A stretch of 51,182 nucleotides of DNA from Fibrobacterota bacterium (GCA_023412475.1 JAEYNR010000055.1:1-51182), one strand, 5' to 3'; shown: positions 24,652 through 34,184, numbered from the stretch's first letter. Translations and numbers: made by a program. Notes: a model not told the origin generated them from the sequence alone.

Positions 24652-25326
24652 ATGGAAAATGAACTGAGAAAACGACTGGAAAATGTTCAGGAACGCATTT
24701 TAAAAGCTTGTGAAAAATCAGCACAGCCCGCACAATCGGTGCGGCTGATAGCAGTTACCAAGACTCATCCGGCAGAGGTTCTGCAGAAATTAATCGACTT
24801 GGGTATAAAAGATTTAGGCGAAAACCGGGTACAGGAGATCGAAGCAAAGGTCCCCAAACTCAATGGCGAATTTACGATGCACATGATCGGGCATCTTCAG
24901 ACAAACAAGGTCTCTAAGGTGCTTCCGCTTGTGAAATGGATCCATTCTATCGATAGAGAGCCGCTTATTGCAAAAATCGAGAAGCAGCATCAGTCTGCAG
25001 ACAAGATCAATGCACTTCTTGAGGTAAACACTTCCGGTGAAAGTTCAAAATCCGGATGTGATCCATCACAATGCAGAGCATTGGCAGAGAGAATAGCCAG
25101 CAGCCCGGCATTAAAGTTTTGCGGCCTGATGACTATTGGTCCCCTTGTGGGTGGAGAAGTGTCGGTTCGCAGATCATTTTCTCTATTGCGTGTGCTTGGC
25201 GAGCAGTGCAGTGATCTGGCCGCCAGAATCGAGTTATCGATGGGTATGAGTAACGATTTTGAGTGGGCTATCCAGGAAGGTTCAACAATGGTACGGATTG
25301 GATCTCTTCTTCTTGGAGAAAGGTAA
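24652..25326 (+). CDS. yggS: PLP homeostasis protein, YggS/PROSC family
   Basis: Binds pyridoxal phosphate and buffers its level; no known enzymatic reaction. It is a single-domain alanine-racemase-like barrel with PLP lysine in LIAVTKTHP (~36), followed by DLGENRVQE, MIGHLQTNK, LLEVNTSGESSKSG, FCGLMTIGP and LSMGMSNDFEWAI, with the phosphate-binding GSTMVRIGSLLLGER end. Length 224 is typical. First gene of a long plus-strand series; yggT begins 2 bp after its stop. Confidence 0.95.
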   Translation: MENELRKRLENVQERILKACEKSAQPAQSVRLIAVTKTHPAEVLQKLIDLGIKDLGENRVQEIEAKVPKLNGEFTMHMIGHLQTNKVSKVLPLVKWIHSIDREPLIAKIEKQHQSADKINALLEVNTSGESSKSGCDPSQCRALAERIASSPALKFCGLMTIGPLVGGEVSVRRSFSLLRVLGEQCSDLAARIELSMGMSNDFEWAIQEGSTMVRIGSLLLGER

Positions 25327-25328
25327 AA

Positions 25329-25577
25329 ATGGGGTTAATTTTTTTTCTATTTCGATTATATGAAATAATTATCCTGACCAGAGTAATAATATCCTGGATC
25401 CAGGTTGACCATTACCATCCGGTAGTAGTCTGGATTCACAGACTGACAGAGCCGGTTCTTAGCCCGATACGCGCTATTATCCCTTTTGAGAGAATCGGTA
25501 TAGACTTGTCACCGCTGGTAGTTTTACTTTTAATGGGAGTTATCAAGCGACTCCTGATGCAATCGTTATTATTTTAA
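25329..25577 (+). CDS. yggT: YggT family membrane protein
   Basis: An 82-residue protein with two hydrophobic helices (LIFFLFRLYEIIILTRVIISWI and LSPLVVLLLMGVIKRLL). The family signature between them is PVVVWIHRLTEPVLSPIRAIIPF. YggT proteins are half or full YGGT-repeat membrane proteins linked to osmotic stress or cell-division-associated processes; the role is not settled. The ATG at 25329 has GGAGAAAGG overlapping the yggS end. Conserved order yggS-yggT-divIVA-yggU is common in many bacteria. Confidence 0.92.
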   Translation: MGLIFFLFRLYEIIILTRVIISWIQVDHYHPVVVWIHRLTEPVLSPIRAIIPFERIGIDLSPLVVLLLMGVIKRLLMQSLLF

Positions 25578-25592
25578 TCCTGGAGCGACTGA

Positions 25593-26144
25593 ATGCAGAT
25601 ATCACCTTTGGATATTAGGAAAATGCCTTTTAAGCGAACCTTTCAGGGGTTCGATCCTGATGCAGTTCAGAATTTTCTAGACATGGTTGCAGGTGAATAT
25701 GAGGCCGTTATCCGTCAGAACAGTGAATATGCCACACAGGTTAAAAACCTGGAGCAGCGTCTTGAGGGTTATCTCAAGATCGAACGGATGCTTAATGAGA
25801 CACTTATCACGGCCCAGAAAGCTACCGATGAGGCCAGAGTCAATGCACAGAAAGAGGCAGAACTGATTCTAAAGGATGCATCTTTGCGTGCAGAGCGTTA
25901 CGAAGATGAGGCCAGACAACGGGTTCACAGCATGGAAAGTGAATTGGTTACCCTAAGAAACCAAAGAGACAGCTTCCTTGCCCGCTTCAGGGCCATGCTG
26001 ACTACTCAACTCAGTCTGCTGGAAATAATTAGCGGTGACCTTAAACAGGACACAGAGGAGCAAAACGGTTCTATCATGGAGATTGCAGAAGAAACTATGG
26101 ATGAGGTGCCGCCTCAGCCAAATATCAGATCGCTGGGTGTATAG
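25593..26144 (+). CDS. divIVA: DivIVA-domain protein
   Basis: A coiled-coil protein that marks curved membranes or the division site. The N-terminal ~30 residues have the diagnostic ISPLDIRKMPFKRTFQGFDPDAVQNFLD. A long coiled coil (~35-135) follows, interrupted near ~80 by KATDEARVNAQKEAELILKDA, a typical hinge, then an acidic tail. Length 183. ATG with TGGAGCG upstream, 15 bp after yggT. In diderms DivIVA often acts with polar or septal growth factors; the partner cannot be named here. Confidence 0.92.
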   Translation: MQISPLDIRKMPFKRTFQGFDPDAVQNFLDMVAGEYEAVIRQNSEYATQVKNLEQRLEGYLKIERMLNETLITAQKATDEARVNAQKEAELILKDASLRAERYEDEARQRVHSMESELVTLRNQRDSFLARFRAMLTTQLSLLEIISGDLKQDTEEQNGSIMEIAEETMDEVPPQPNIRSLGV

Positions 26145-26149
26145 AGATA

Positions 26150-26416
26150 ATGAAAAGTTGTTCCTTTGAGATACGACTTAAACCTCGTGCCAGAAAAGAC
26201 CAGATTCAACTGTTGGAAGATGGAACACTGGAAATATCGGTTACCTCTCCGCCCGTTGACAATAAAGCTAACCAGCATCTGATAAAACTTCTTGCCCAAC
26301 AACTGGATCTTCCCAAAAGATCGCTGGAAATTATCCGGGGAGAGCATTGCAGAAATAAAGTCATCTTGGTTGAAGGTCTGTCGAGAGATAAAATAATTCA
26401 ACGTTTACAACAGTAA
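26150..26416 (+). CDS. yggU: DUF167 family protein (YggU-like)
   Basis: A small 88-residue alpha/beta protein of unknown function. Family core IRLKPRARKDQIQ, then LEISVTSPPVDNKANQHLIKLLAQQL and the end VILVEGLSRDKIIQRL. It starts 5 bp after divIVA stops, inside the same transcription unit as yggS-yggT-divIVA, where this family is commonly found. Confidence 0.92.
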   Translation: MKSCSFEIRLKPRARKDQIQLLEDGTLEISVTSPPVDNKANQHLIKLLAQQLDLPKRSLEIIRGEHCRNKVILVEGLSRDKIIQRLQQ

Positions 26417-26462
26417 AAAATTAAACATTACCAGCAGGTACATACTTGGAAAGAGGAAACTC

Positions 26463-27284
26463 ATGACAGCAACATTTGAAATGATTCAGGAGTCGATGAA
26501 GTTTATTGCCAGTAAAACCGATTGCAAACCGGAATACGGTATTATTCTGGGAACAGGGCTGGGAAGACTTGCTGATACCATAAAAGCAGATTATGTCATT
26601 CCCTATGAACAGATTCCTCATTTCCCTGTCTCAACTGTAGAAGCTCATGCAGGAAAGCTGATTATCGGTGAACTCTCAGGGAAAAGGGTGATGGCCATGC
26701 AGGGAAGATTCCACTATTATGAAGGATACTCCATGCAACAGATTGTATTTCCAATAAGGGTGATGAAATTTCTAGGTGTAAAGACTCTGATCGTGTCAAA
26801 TGCCTGCGGCGGAATCAATCCAAATTTTCACCCTGGTACCATTATGGCCATTGAAGATCATATAAACTTATTAGGTGACAATCCGCTTATTGGACCCAAC
26901 GATAACCGTATCGGCCCCCGCTTTCCAGACATGGCAGAACCATACTCCAAAAAGCTGCTCGAACTGGTACACAAAACAGCCCTTAAAAACGGTATCAGGC
27001 TGGAAACTGGTGTTTATGCTTCAATGAGCGGCCCCTCTATGGAAACCAGATCCGAGTACCGTATGTTAAAGATCATCGGTGCAGATGTTATCGGTATGAG
27101 CACTGTGCCGGAGGTGATAGCCGCGGCTCATGCCGGTCTTGAAGTACTGGGACTTTCAGTTGTCACCGATTCATGTCTTCCGGATGCACTCGAAGTGTCG
27201 GATATAAAAAAGATAATTGCAGTTGCAGATAAGGCTGAGCCTGTTTTAGTAAAGCTTATTCAGAAAGTTCTTGAATCCCTATGA
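26463..27284 (+). CDS. punA: Purine nucleoside phosphorylase, type I trimeric
   Basis: Phosphorolysis of purine nucleosides to base plus (deoxy)ribose-1-phosphate. Motifs in order: phosphate-binding GTGLGRLAD, HFPVSTVEAHAGKLIIG, MQGRFHYYEGY, VSNACGGINP, the purine/sugar site GVYASMSGPSMETRSEYRML, and GMSTVPEVIAAAHAG with the catalytic Glu/Asn region VVTDSC. Length 273 is normal. ATG at 26463 with GGAAACTC upstream. Its stop overlaps the ileS start by 4 bp (ATGA), so translation of ileS is probably coupled. Confidence 0.95.
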   Translation: MTATFEMIQESMKFIASKTDCKPEYGIILGTGLGRLADTIKADYVIPYEQIPHFPVSTVEAHAGKLIIGELSGKRVMAMQGRFHYYEGYSMQQIVFPIRVMKFLGVKTLIVSNACGGINPNFHPGTIMAIEDHINLLGDNPLIGPNDNRIGPRFPDMAEPYSKKLLELVHKTALKNGIRLETGVYASMSGPSMETRSEYRMLKIIGADVIGMSTVPEVIAAAHAGLEVLGLSVVTDSCLPDALEVSDIKKIIAVADKAEPVLVKLIQKVLESL

Positions 27285-30200
27285 GTGAACCACTTTTCTC
27301 ATCAGTACAAAGTCAGATCAAGTTTCCAGCTATCGAAGAAGAAATTCTAAAGTTCTGGAAAGAGCAGAATATATTTGATAAATCACTGGAATCAACCAGA
27401 GATAAAGATGCTTTTGTTTTCTACGATGGCCCACCCTTTGCCACTGGACTGCCCCATTACGGTCATCTATTGGCAGGTACTCTTAAAGATATTATCCCGC
27501 GGTACTGGACCATGCAGGGACACTTCATAGAGCGTCGCTTTGGATGGGACTGTCATGGACTTCCTGTCGAAAACGAGATGGAAAAGGAGTTCAAGGTCTC
27601 CGGAAAAAGGGACATAGAAAAAATTGGCATTTACATTTTCAACGAAGCCTGCCGCTCCATCGTGCTGCGTTATACCAGTCAATGGGAGCGCATTGTCAAT
27701 CGTGTCGGCCGGTGGGTAGATTTTAAAAATCAGTACCGCACCATGGATCCGCCATACATGGAGAGTATATGGTGGGTTTTCAAGCAGATCTGGGAAAAGA
27801 AACTCATCTATCAGGGTTTCAGAGTTCAGCCTTATTGTCCCAGATGCGCCACACCACTTTCCAATTTTGAAGTAAATGAGGGATATAAAGACACCACCGG
27901 GCCCTCCATTACAGTTTCCTTCCCTCTGAAAGAGGACAGTTCTGTAAAAATTCTTGTCTGGACTACTACTCCCTGGACTCTTCCCTCAAACGTGGCACTG
28001 GCAGTTGGACCCGATATCAACTATGTAAAGATCCAGGATGGACAGGACATCTTTATTCTGGCCAAAGATCGTCTGGGCAGCTACTACAAAGACCTCTCCT
28101 CTGTTCAGATTCTAGAAGAATTAACAGGTAATGAACTCGAAGGTCTGGCTTATGTACCCATGTTCGATTACTTTGCAGATAAAGACCAGCGTTTTTTCCG
28201 GGTAACCACAGCTCCCTTTGTCTCCACCGAAGATGGTACCGGTATTGTGCATATCGCACCAGCTTTTGGAGAGGACGATTTTCAGGTCGGCCAGAAACTG
28301 GGACTTCCCATAGTCTGCCCAGTCGATGACGAAGGTAAATTTACTGAAGAAGTCCCCCAATGGAAAGGGATGCTTGTTTATCAGGCCGATGATGAGATAA
28401 TCAGAGACATTAAAAGCCGCGGTAGATTGATTCACCGGGCTACAATCACTCACCGGTATCCATTCTGTTACCGCTGCGACACTGCACTTATTTATAAAGC
28501 AATAACCACCTGGTTCATGCAGATCGAGCCCCTTAAAGAGAATATGCTCTCTAATAATCAGCAGATACACTGGGTTCCTTCACACCTGCAAAATGGACGG
28601 TTCGGTAAAGGCATCGAGAGTGCTCCAGACTGGAACATCTCACGAAACCGTTACTGGGGCACCCCCATCCCTATCTGGAGTTGTGAATGCGGACATCAGG
28701 AAGTAGTTGGAAGTCTTGATGAACTTCACAGGCTGACCGGTGATGGAGATGTGGAAGCCGGCAAGAAGATTCATGCAGATGCCGTAAAAGCTATTGAAAA
28801 GAAACTTCATTCAGAGAGCCGCAGCAGGTTAGAAGATTTCGGTGTTGATACTACGTGGGCAGACAAACTTGAAAATTGCAGTATCAGCCCCAATGATATT
28901 CACCGCCATATTATCGATCAATTTGAAATCAGATGCCCCGCCTGTAAAAAGCAGATGATGAAAAGGACTCCAGAGGTCCTTGACTGCTGGTTTGAATCCG
29001 GTTCCATGCCCTATGCGCAGGTGCACTATCCCTTTGAGAATCAGAAACGTTTTGAGGCCAGTTTCCCGGCTGATTTTATTGCCGAAGGGCTCGATCAGAC
29101 AAGGGGGTGGTTCTACACTTTGACAGTGCTGGCTTCTGCACTTTTCAAAAAGCCGGCATTCAAAAATGTTATTGTCAATGGAATAATTCTTGCCGAGGAT
29201 GGTAAAAAGCTCTCAAAAAGACTTAAAAATTACGCTCCTCCAGAAGAAATTCTCAACAAACTGGGAGCAGATGCGTTAAGGCTTTTCCTAATCAACTCAC
29301 CTGCAGTAAAAGCTGATGATCTGAGGTTTTCAGAAAAAGGGGTAATGGAAATGTCCAGAGCTGTTCTTCTCCCATTCTGGAATGCTTATTCGTTCTTTGT
29401 TACTTATGCCAATGTGGATAACTGGGTTCCTCAAGATTCCCAGGCACCCCAGAACGGCACCGAGCTGGATAACTGGATTATCTCCCTGCTCAACAACACC
29501 ATCGCATCTATCAATGCTGAAATGAAACAGTACAATCTTTACAAGGTCGTTCCTCTTCTGGTTGACTACATAGATAACCTGACTAACTGGTATATCAGAC
29601 GCAGCAGGAGAAGATTCTGGAAAAGTGAAAACGATCAGGACAAAATGGTCGCATACGGCACTCTTTATTTCGTACTGGTAGAGTTCTCAAAGGTGATGTC
29701 ACCATTTCTTCCTTTTCTCACTGAGGCTGTTTACAGAAATCTGGTTGCAGGAAAACTTCCGGAAGCTCCGCAAAGTGTGCACCTCAACCACTACCCCAGA
29801 TCTGTTGACGGCAGAACTGATTTGGCACTGGAGCGCAAAATGCGTCTTATCCGCCAAGCTGTCACTATGGGAAGAGCTTTGCGAAGCAGATTCACAATAA
29901 AGACCCGTCAGCCACTCAAGGAATTTGTGATCATAGTCAGAGACGATGAAACCATCTCTCTTCTTCAACAGATGAAAGCTATGATCAAGGACGAGCTCAA
30001 TGTAAAGACAGTCCGTTTTGATACTGAAGAGGAAGTGGTAGTAACCATCTCTGCCAAGGCCAATTTTAAAAGACTTGGCAGAATTTATGGACCCAAAATG
30101 AAAGAGGCCGCATCAGAGATCGAAAGGTTTTCTGTTGAACAGATAAGAGAGCTTCAGAACGGGGCAACTGTGGAAATTGTGGGCCGGCAGATAGGATTTG

Positions 30201-30580
30201 ATGATATTGAAATTCGTCGCTGTAAGCTGGAAGGAATAGAAGTAGAGACTGAAGGTGAATTGACTGTAGCGCTGGACACCACCGTTACTGAAGAACTTCT
30301 GCAGGAAGGGATAGCAAGGGAGTTCATTAACAGAGTTCAGAACATCAGGAAAAGTATTGGTCTCAATGTTACAGACCGCATCGTAATCCGATGTGGATGT
30401 CCTGAGGTGCTGTCAAAGGCATTAAGCAGATTTCGTGATTATGTCTGTACCGAAACGCTGGCGGTTGATCTTATCTGTGATGGTTATGAAGGTTATGATC
30501 CTGCAACAGGTGAGCAGATTGAAATCGACGAGCTCAAAGCTTCAGTAATTGTTGAAAAAACTGAAGTTCTTAGACAGTAA
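27281..30580 (+). CDS. ileS: Isoleucyl-tRNA synthetase, eukaryote-like (type 2)
   Basis: Charges tRNA-Ile. At 1099 residues it is longer than the ~930-residue bacterial form. Class I motifs: ATGLPHYGH (HIGH motif HYGH at 59-62) and GKKLSKRLKN (KMSKS motif, ~642-651). The editing CP1 domain includes VWTTTPWTLPSNVALAV and GTGIVHIAPAFGEDDF; a long C-terminal region contains LLQEGIAREFINRVQNIRK. The HYGH/KLSKR combination and C-terminal extension are those of the eukaryote-like group, which is often less sensitive to mupirocin. Overlaps punA by 4 bp; lpxL begins 22 bp downstream. Confidence 0.96.
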   Translation: MSEPLFSSVQSQIKFPAIEEEILKFWKEQNIFDKSLESTRDKDAFVFYDGPPFATGLPHYGHLLAGTLKDIIPRYWTMQGHFIERRFGWDCHGLPVENEMEKEFKVSGKRDIEKIGIYIFNEACRSIVLRYTSQWERIVNRVGRWVDFKNQYRTMDPPYMESIWWVFKQIWEKKLIYQGFRVQPYCPRCATPLSNFEVNEGYKDTTGPSITVSFPLKEDSSVKILVWTTTPWTLPSNVALAVGPDINYVKIQDGQDIFILAKDRLGSYYKDLSSVQILEELTGNELEGLAYVPMFDYFADKDQRFFRVTTAPFVSTEDGTGIVHIAPAFGEDDFQVGQKLGLPIVCPVDDEGKFTEEVPQWKGMLVYQADDEIIRDIKSRGRLIHRATITHRYPFCYRCDTALIYKAITTWFMQIEPLKENMLSNNQQIHWVPSHLQNGRFGKGIESAPDWNISRNRYWGTPIPIWSCECGHQEVVGSLDELHRLTGDGDVEAGKKIHADAVKAIEKKLHSESRSRLEDFGVDTTWADKLENCSISPNDIHRHIIDQFEIRCPACKKQMMKRTPEVLDCWFESGSMPYAQVHYPFENQKRFEASFPADFIAEGLDQTRGWFYTLTVLASALFKKPAFKNVIVNGIILAEDGKKLSKRLKNYAPPEEILNKLGADALRLFLINSPAVKADDLRFSEKGVMEMSRAVLLPFWNAYSFFVTYANVDNWVPQDSQAPQNGTELDNWIISLLNNTIASINAEMKQYNLYKVVPLLVDYIDNLTNWYIRRSRRRFWKSENDQDKMVAYGTLYFVLVEFSKVMSPFLPFLTEAVYRNLVAGKLPEAPQSVHLNHYPRSVDGRTDLALERKMRLIRQAVTMGRALRSRFTIKTRQPLKEFVIIVRDDETISLLQQMKAMIKDELNVKTVRFDTEEEVVVTISAKANFKRLGRIYGPKMKEAASEIERFSVEQIRELQNGATVEIVGRQIGFDDIEIRRCKLEGIEVETEGELTVALDTTVTEELLQEGIAREFINRVQNIRKSIGLNVTDRIVIRCGCPEVLSKALSRFRDYVCTETLAVDLICDGYEGYDPATGEQIEIDELKASVIVEKTEVLRQ

Positions 30581-30602
30581 AGTTTTTTTAGTAAGACTGG
30601 TA

Positions 30603-31529
30603 ATGGAAAAGAAAGTGTCACGATCAGGTATCTTTGACAAAAAGGTAAGACACGGCTTGCTTTACAGGGGAGCACAAATTGCTTTCAATCTCGCTTCCAG
30701 GATTCCCCGTAGCATAGGACTGTTTTTTTTCGGACAGATTGGGGCATTTATCTTTCTTTTCCCTAACCGTGAAAAAAGAAGAACGCTCTCACATCTGAGG
30801 TTTATTTATGGAGACCGATGGACTGAAAGGCAGATTCGAAATACTGCCCGTAAAGTATATATCGGTTTAGGTAAAAATCTGTTTGATGCGATTTATCTCT
30901 CTCGTTTGAGTCCGGAGGAGCTTAACCGGATTGTTCATCCTGATTCATTGGACAAGTTCCGCAAGGCATATGAACTCAATAAAGGAGTAGTCGTAATTAC
31001 AGCACATGTGGGTTGTTTTGAAATGCTTCTGCATTTCTTTGCAATGCAGGGGTTTAGATGCTTTGCGGTAGGCAGGAAAATGTTTGATCAGCGTTTGGAG
31101 TATCTTGTCAGGAAAACCCGCTCTGGTAAAAATATCGAGTATATGGACCGTACCGAAGGGACATTGAAGTTAGTAAGATTATTAAAGCAGGGGAGAGTTT
31201 TTGGAGTTCTGATAGATCAGGATACCAGAGTTGAGAGTGTATTTGCCACTTTTCTGGGGCATCATGCATCGACTCCATCCGGGCCTCTGAAGCTGGCAAT
31301 GAAACTGGACATACCGGTTTTTGTGATTACTACTGCACGGCAGAAAGACAATACGCATAAAGTTTTCGTAAGTGAGCAGATCGTTCTTAGTGAAACTGGA
31401 GATTTCGAATCTGATCTGAGGGATAACGTTCAAAAAGCAAATGATCTTATCTGCAGTACAATTGAGAAACACCCATCTCAATGGGTATGGATGCACCGCA
31501 GGTGGAAGAATCAACCCACCTGTAAATAG
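30603..31529 (+). CDS. lpxL: Lysophospholipid/lipid A acyltransferase, LpxL (HtrB) family
   Basis: Adds a secondary acyl chain to the lipid A precursor at the inner membrane. A hydrophobic N-terminal anchor (GLFFFGQIGAFIFLF) is followed by the catalytic H-X4-(D/E) motif in ITAHVGCFEML (~131-141). FGVLIDQDTRVESVFATFLGHHASTPSGPLKLA is typical, as is the final HPSQWVWMHRRWK. Length 308. ATG at 30603; an upstream TTG within ileS is not credible. It is followed by LPS transport genes, which supports a lipid A role over a general phospholipid role. Confidence 0.92.
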   Translation: MEKKVSRSGIFDKKVRHGLLYRGAQIAFNLASRIPRSIGLFFFGQIGAFIFLFPNREKRRTLSHLRFIYGDRWTERQIRNTARKVYIGLGKNLFDAIYLSRLSPEELNRIVHPDSLDKFRKAYELNKGVVVITAHVGCFEMLLHFFAMQGFRCFAVGRKMFDQRLEYLVRKTRSGKNIEYMDRTEGTLKLVRLLKQGRVFGVLIDQDTRVESVFATFLGHHASTPSGPLKLAMKLDIPVFVITTARQKDNTHKVFVSEQIVLSETGDFESDLRDNVQKANDLICSTIEKHPSQWVWMHRRWKNQPTCK

Positions 31530-31546
31530 CTTTATGGAGCTTTCTA

Positions 31547-32134
31547 ATGTTTTATAAAAACCTGTGCTCATTGAACCTGTTTTTAGTAGCATGTGTATTA
31601 TTTTTTAAGGGATGTGCACCGAAAAAAGATCCGATTCCTATGGCCAAAGAAGGCATAGGCACTCCGGTACAGCAATTCAATGGTGCTTCGATGTATTTTT
31701 ATAATGATCAGAAAATTCAATGGAAACTGGATGCGGAGCTGATGCGTAAACCACTTAATGATACCGGTTCGATTTTGGTGGTTCCGGTTCGCTTGGTACT
31801 TTATGATTCTGTTGCTACAATACGAACCTGGGTTGTGGCCGACTCTGGTCTGGTTGCTAATGATATGGAAAGTTATTTAGTGTGGGGTGATGTATTGATC
31901 CGAACCAGAGATTCGATGGTGGTTCGCACTGAAAAGTTGAAATGGTTCAAAAAAACCCGAAGGGTGGAATCTGACACTTATGTTCAGATTGAGACGAAAA
32001 AGGGAGATGTATTAAGAGGTAAGGGTTTGGATGCTAATGAGGATTTTTCTCATTTCAGCTTTAAAGAAGATGTAACCGGTGCTTTTCCTGACTTCAAGCG
32101 ACGGATGGAAAATAAAGAAGAGAGCATGTTCTGA
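31547..32134 (+). CDS. lptC: LPS export component LptC-like protein
   Basis: Periplasmic partner of the LptB2FG transporter that hands LPS to LptA. The N-terminal hydrophobic stretch ends in LFFKGCAPKK, a possible lipobox (Lys at -2 is unusual); LptC is normally anchored by an uncleaved helix, so either anchor is possible. The mature beta-jellyroll part is typical of the family, with VVADSGLVANDMESYLVWGDVLIRTRDS and the closing RGKGLDANEDFSHFSFKEDVTGAF. ATG with GGAGC upstream, 17 bp after lpxL. The call rests on this C-terminal pattern plus the lptA-lptB context. Confidence 0.87.
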   Translation: MFYKNLCSLNLFLVACVLFFKGCAPKKDPIPMAKEGIGTPVQQFNGASMYFYNDQKIQWKLDAELMRKPLNDTGSILVVPVRLVLYDSVATIRTWVVADSGLVANDMESYLVWGDVLIRTRDSMVVRTEKLKWFKKTRRVESDTYVQIETKKGDVLRGKGLDANEDFSHFSFKEDVTGAFPDFKRRMENKEESMF

Positions 32135-32230
32135 GAGTAGTCATCTCCACGAAAAGATCACTCACAATAATTTTTTTAGGAATATGGACAGCGGTTGTAC
32201 ACTGGCAAAAAGAAACTTGGGAGTGTAAGA

Positions 32231-33391
32231 GTGAAAATTGATGAGAAAGGGCTTTGCAATCCTGAAATTTTTAAATGGAAATACACCCTTATAATGCTGT
32301 TTTTCTGTGGAGTCGCCCCTCTTTTGGCTTCACCCAAAAAACAGGACTCTTCCCCTACCCTGGTTCTTCAATCAGCAAATAGTAATGAAAACAGCTACAC
32401 AAACGGTGAATTTGTCAGCATACTGAGGGAAAATGTGGTATTTGCCTATGATGATATCACGATCAGCTCTGATGAAGCGACCTGGTGGCGAAACCAGGGG
32501 ATCATCATTTTTAAGGACAATATAAAAGTCAGGCGGCAAAGTTCGGTACTGAGCTGTGACAGGATGCATTTTACCAAAAACAGTAATCAGTTGACTGCCA
32601 ATGGCAATTTCCACTATATAGACACTCTGGAAAACACACAGCTTTCTGGGAATGATGCTGTTTATCATATGGAGGACAGGATATTTATTTTAAGAGGCAA
32701 CCCCAGACTGATTTATCTGGATACTGCAACCGCAGATACTCTTACTATCACCGGCCTTCAGATGAGTTACACCGATTCATTAAAAAAAGCGACTGTAACA
32801 GACAGTGTCCGTATCACCAAAGGTAAACTGAGATCAAGATGCGGTCTGGCACATTTTTTCACCGACAGTAACACAGCCTACTTACGCAGAGAACCAGTTA
32901 TTGATTTTGAGACACATACGCTTACCGGTGATTCTATAAATATGGCTTTTGGTGAAAAAAACCTCAAAAATGCTTCGGTTATCGGACATTCTCATGGCGT
33001 TTATATCGATTCGACCTCAGATGGAAAAGATACTTCATACACTCATATCTGGGGTGATAGCATTTATATATCAGTTTCGGATTCTATGGGTTTTGATTCT
33101 TTGTGGGCATTCGGAAAAGCTCAGACCAAATACTACATGGCAAGTTCACCGGAAATGGTCAGCGATGCCAGCGGTAAGGCGATGCTTTTGGCTTTTGAAA
33201 GTAATGGCAATGTAAAAAACGTTAAAGTCTGGGGAAATGCCCGCAGCAAATACCATATTGAAGAACAAAGAAATAAAGGAACCAATGAAGCAAGTGGTGA
33301 CAGTATCACAGTTGCCTTTAAAAACGGTAGAGCCAGGATATTGACGCTTGTTGGAAGTGCACGTGGGATCTATTTTCCACATGATTTTTAG
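32231..33391 (+). CDS. OstA/LptA-like periplasmic LPS transport protein, long form
   Basis: Predicted to form the periplasmic beta-jellyroll bridge for LPS. After a 17-residue polar start comes a hydrophobic signal segment (YTLIMLFFCGVAPLLAS). OstA repeats follow: VVFAYDDITISSDEATWWRNQGIIIFKDNIKVRRQSSVL, LSCDRMHFTKNSNQLTANGNF, LSGNDAVYHMEDRIFILRGNP and two further similar blocks to the end. At ~387 residues it is about twice the length of typical LptA, so it could contain two jellyroll units. Start chosen at GTG 32231 with GGGAG 9 nt upstream. It sits between lptC and lptB. Confidence 0.85.
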   Translation: MKIDEKGLCNPEIFKWKYTLIMLFFCGVAPLLASPKKQDSSPTLVLQSANSNENSYTNGEFVSILRENVVFAYDDITISSDEATWWRNQGIIIFKDNIKVRRQSSVLSCDRMHFTKNSNQLTANGNFHYIDTLENTQLSGNDAVYHMEDRIFILRGNPRLIYLDTATADTLTITGLQMSYTDSLKKATVTDSVRITKGKLRSRCGLAHFFTDSNTAYLRREPVIDFETHTLTGDSINMAFGEKNLKNASVIGHSHGVYIDSTSDGKDTSYTHIWGDSIYISVSDSMGFDSLWAFGKAQTKYYMASSPEMVSDASGKAMLLAFESNGNVKNVKVWGNARSKYHIEEQRNKGTNEASGDSITVAFKNGRARILTLVGSARGIYFPHDF

Positions 33392-33404
33392 AGAGTGTTG
33401 ATTT

Positions 33405-34184
33405 ATGCACAACAATATCAGCTCAGAACAATTACCAGTAACGATGCAAAAGCCAAAATCAAGGGAGATCCGCACCGAAGGCCTTGTGAAGATTTATAAC
33501 AAGCGTTATGTGGTCAATGGCGCGTCGGTTACGGTAAACCAGGGCGAGATCGTTGGTTTATTAGGTCCTAATGGTGCCGGCAAAACCACTTCTTTTTATA
33601 TGATTGTGGGAATGATCCGGGCCAATAAAGGAAAAATATACCTGGATGATTTGAACATTTCTAAAAAACCTATGTATAAGCGGGCACGAATGGGAATAGG
33701 CTATCTTCCACAGGAGCCTTCCATTTTTCGCAAACTTTCTGTAGCAGATAACGTGCTTTCGGTTCTTGAGTATCAGCAGATGAGCGGCAAGGAGCGCAAA
33801 AAGCGGATGAAGGAGCTTTTGGAGGAGCTTCATGTGGGACATCTGGAGAAAAGTCTTGGCTACATGTTATCGGGTGGAGAACGAAGAAGAGTTGAGATTG
33901 CTAGGGCACTGGCTATAAAGCCGGATTTTATATTATTGGACGAACCTTTTGCGGGTGTGGACCCTATAGCGGTCGAAGATATTCAGAGTATTATTCACGA
34001 GCTTCGTAATAAGGGATACGGAGTATTAATAACCGACCACAACGTTAGAGAAACATTAAGAATCACTGATCGTGCTTATATTATGGCTGGAGGCCAGATA
34101 CTGATTTCCGGAACTGCAAAAGAGCTGGCTGAAAATCCAGAGGCCAGAAGAATCTATCTGGGGCAAAACTTCCGTCTCGATTAA
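33405..34184 (+). CDS. lptB: LPS export ABC transporter ATP-binding protein
   Basis: ATPase that powers LPS extraction from the inner membrane. A short N-terminal extension (~20 residues) is followed by the ABC domain: Walker A LLGPNGAGKTTSFYMIVG, Q-loop GYLPQEPSIFRKLSVADNVLSVLE (LptB-specific wording), signature LSGGERRRVEIARAL, Walker B FILLDEPFAGVDPIAV and the His switch GVLITDHNVRETL. Length 259. ATG at 33405, 13 bp after the OstA gene. LptF and LptG are not in the window. Confidence 0.96.
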   Translation: MHNNISSEQLPVTMQKPKSREIRTEGLVKIYNKRYVVNGASVTVNQGEIVGLLGPNGAGKTTSFYMIVGMIRANKGKIYLDDLNISKKPMYKRARMGIGYLPQEPSIFRKLSVADNVLSVLEYQQMSGKERKKRMKELLEELHVGHLEKSLGYMLSGGERRRVEIARALAIKPDFILLDEPFAGVDPIAVEDIQSIIHELRNKGYGVLITDHNVRETLRITDRAYIMAGGQILISGTAKELAENPEARRIYLGQNFRLD

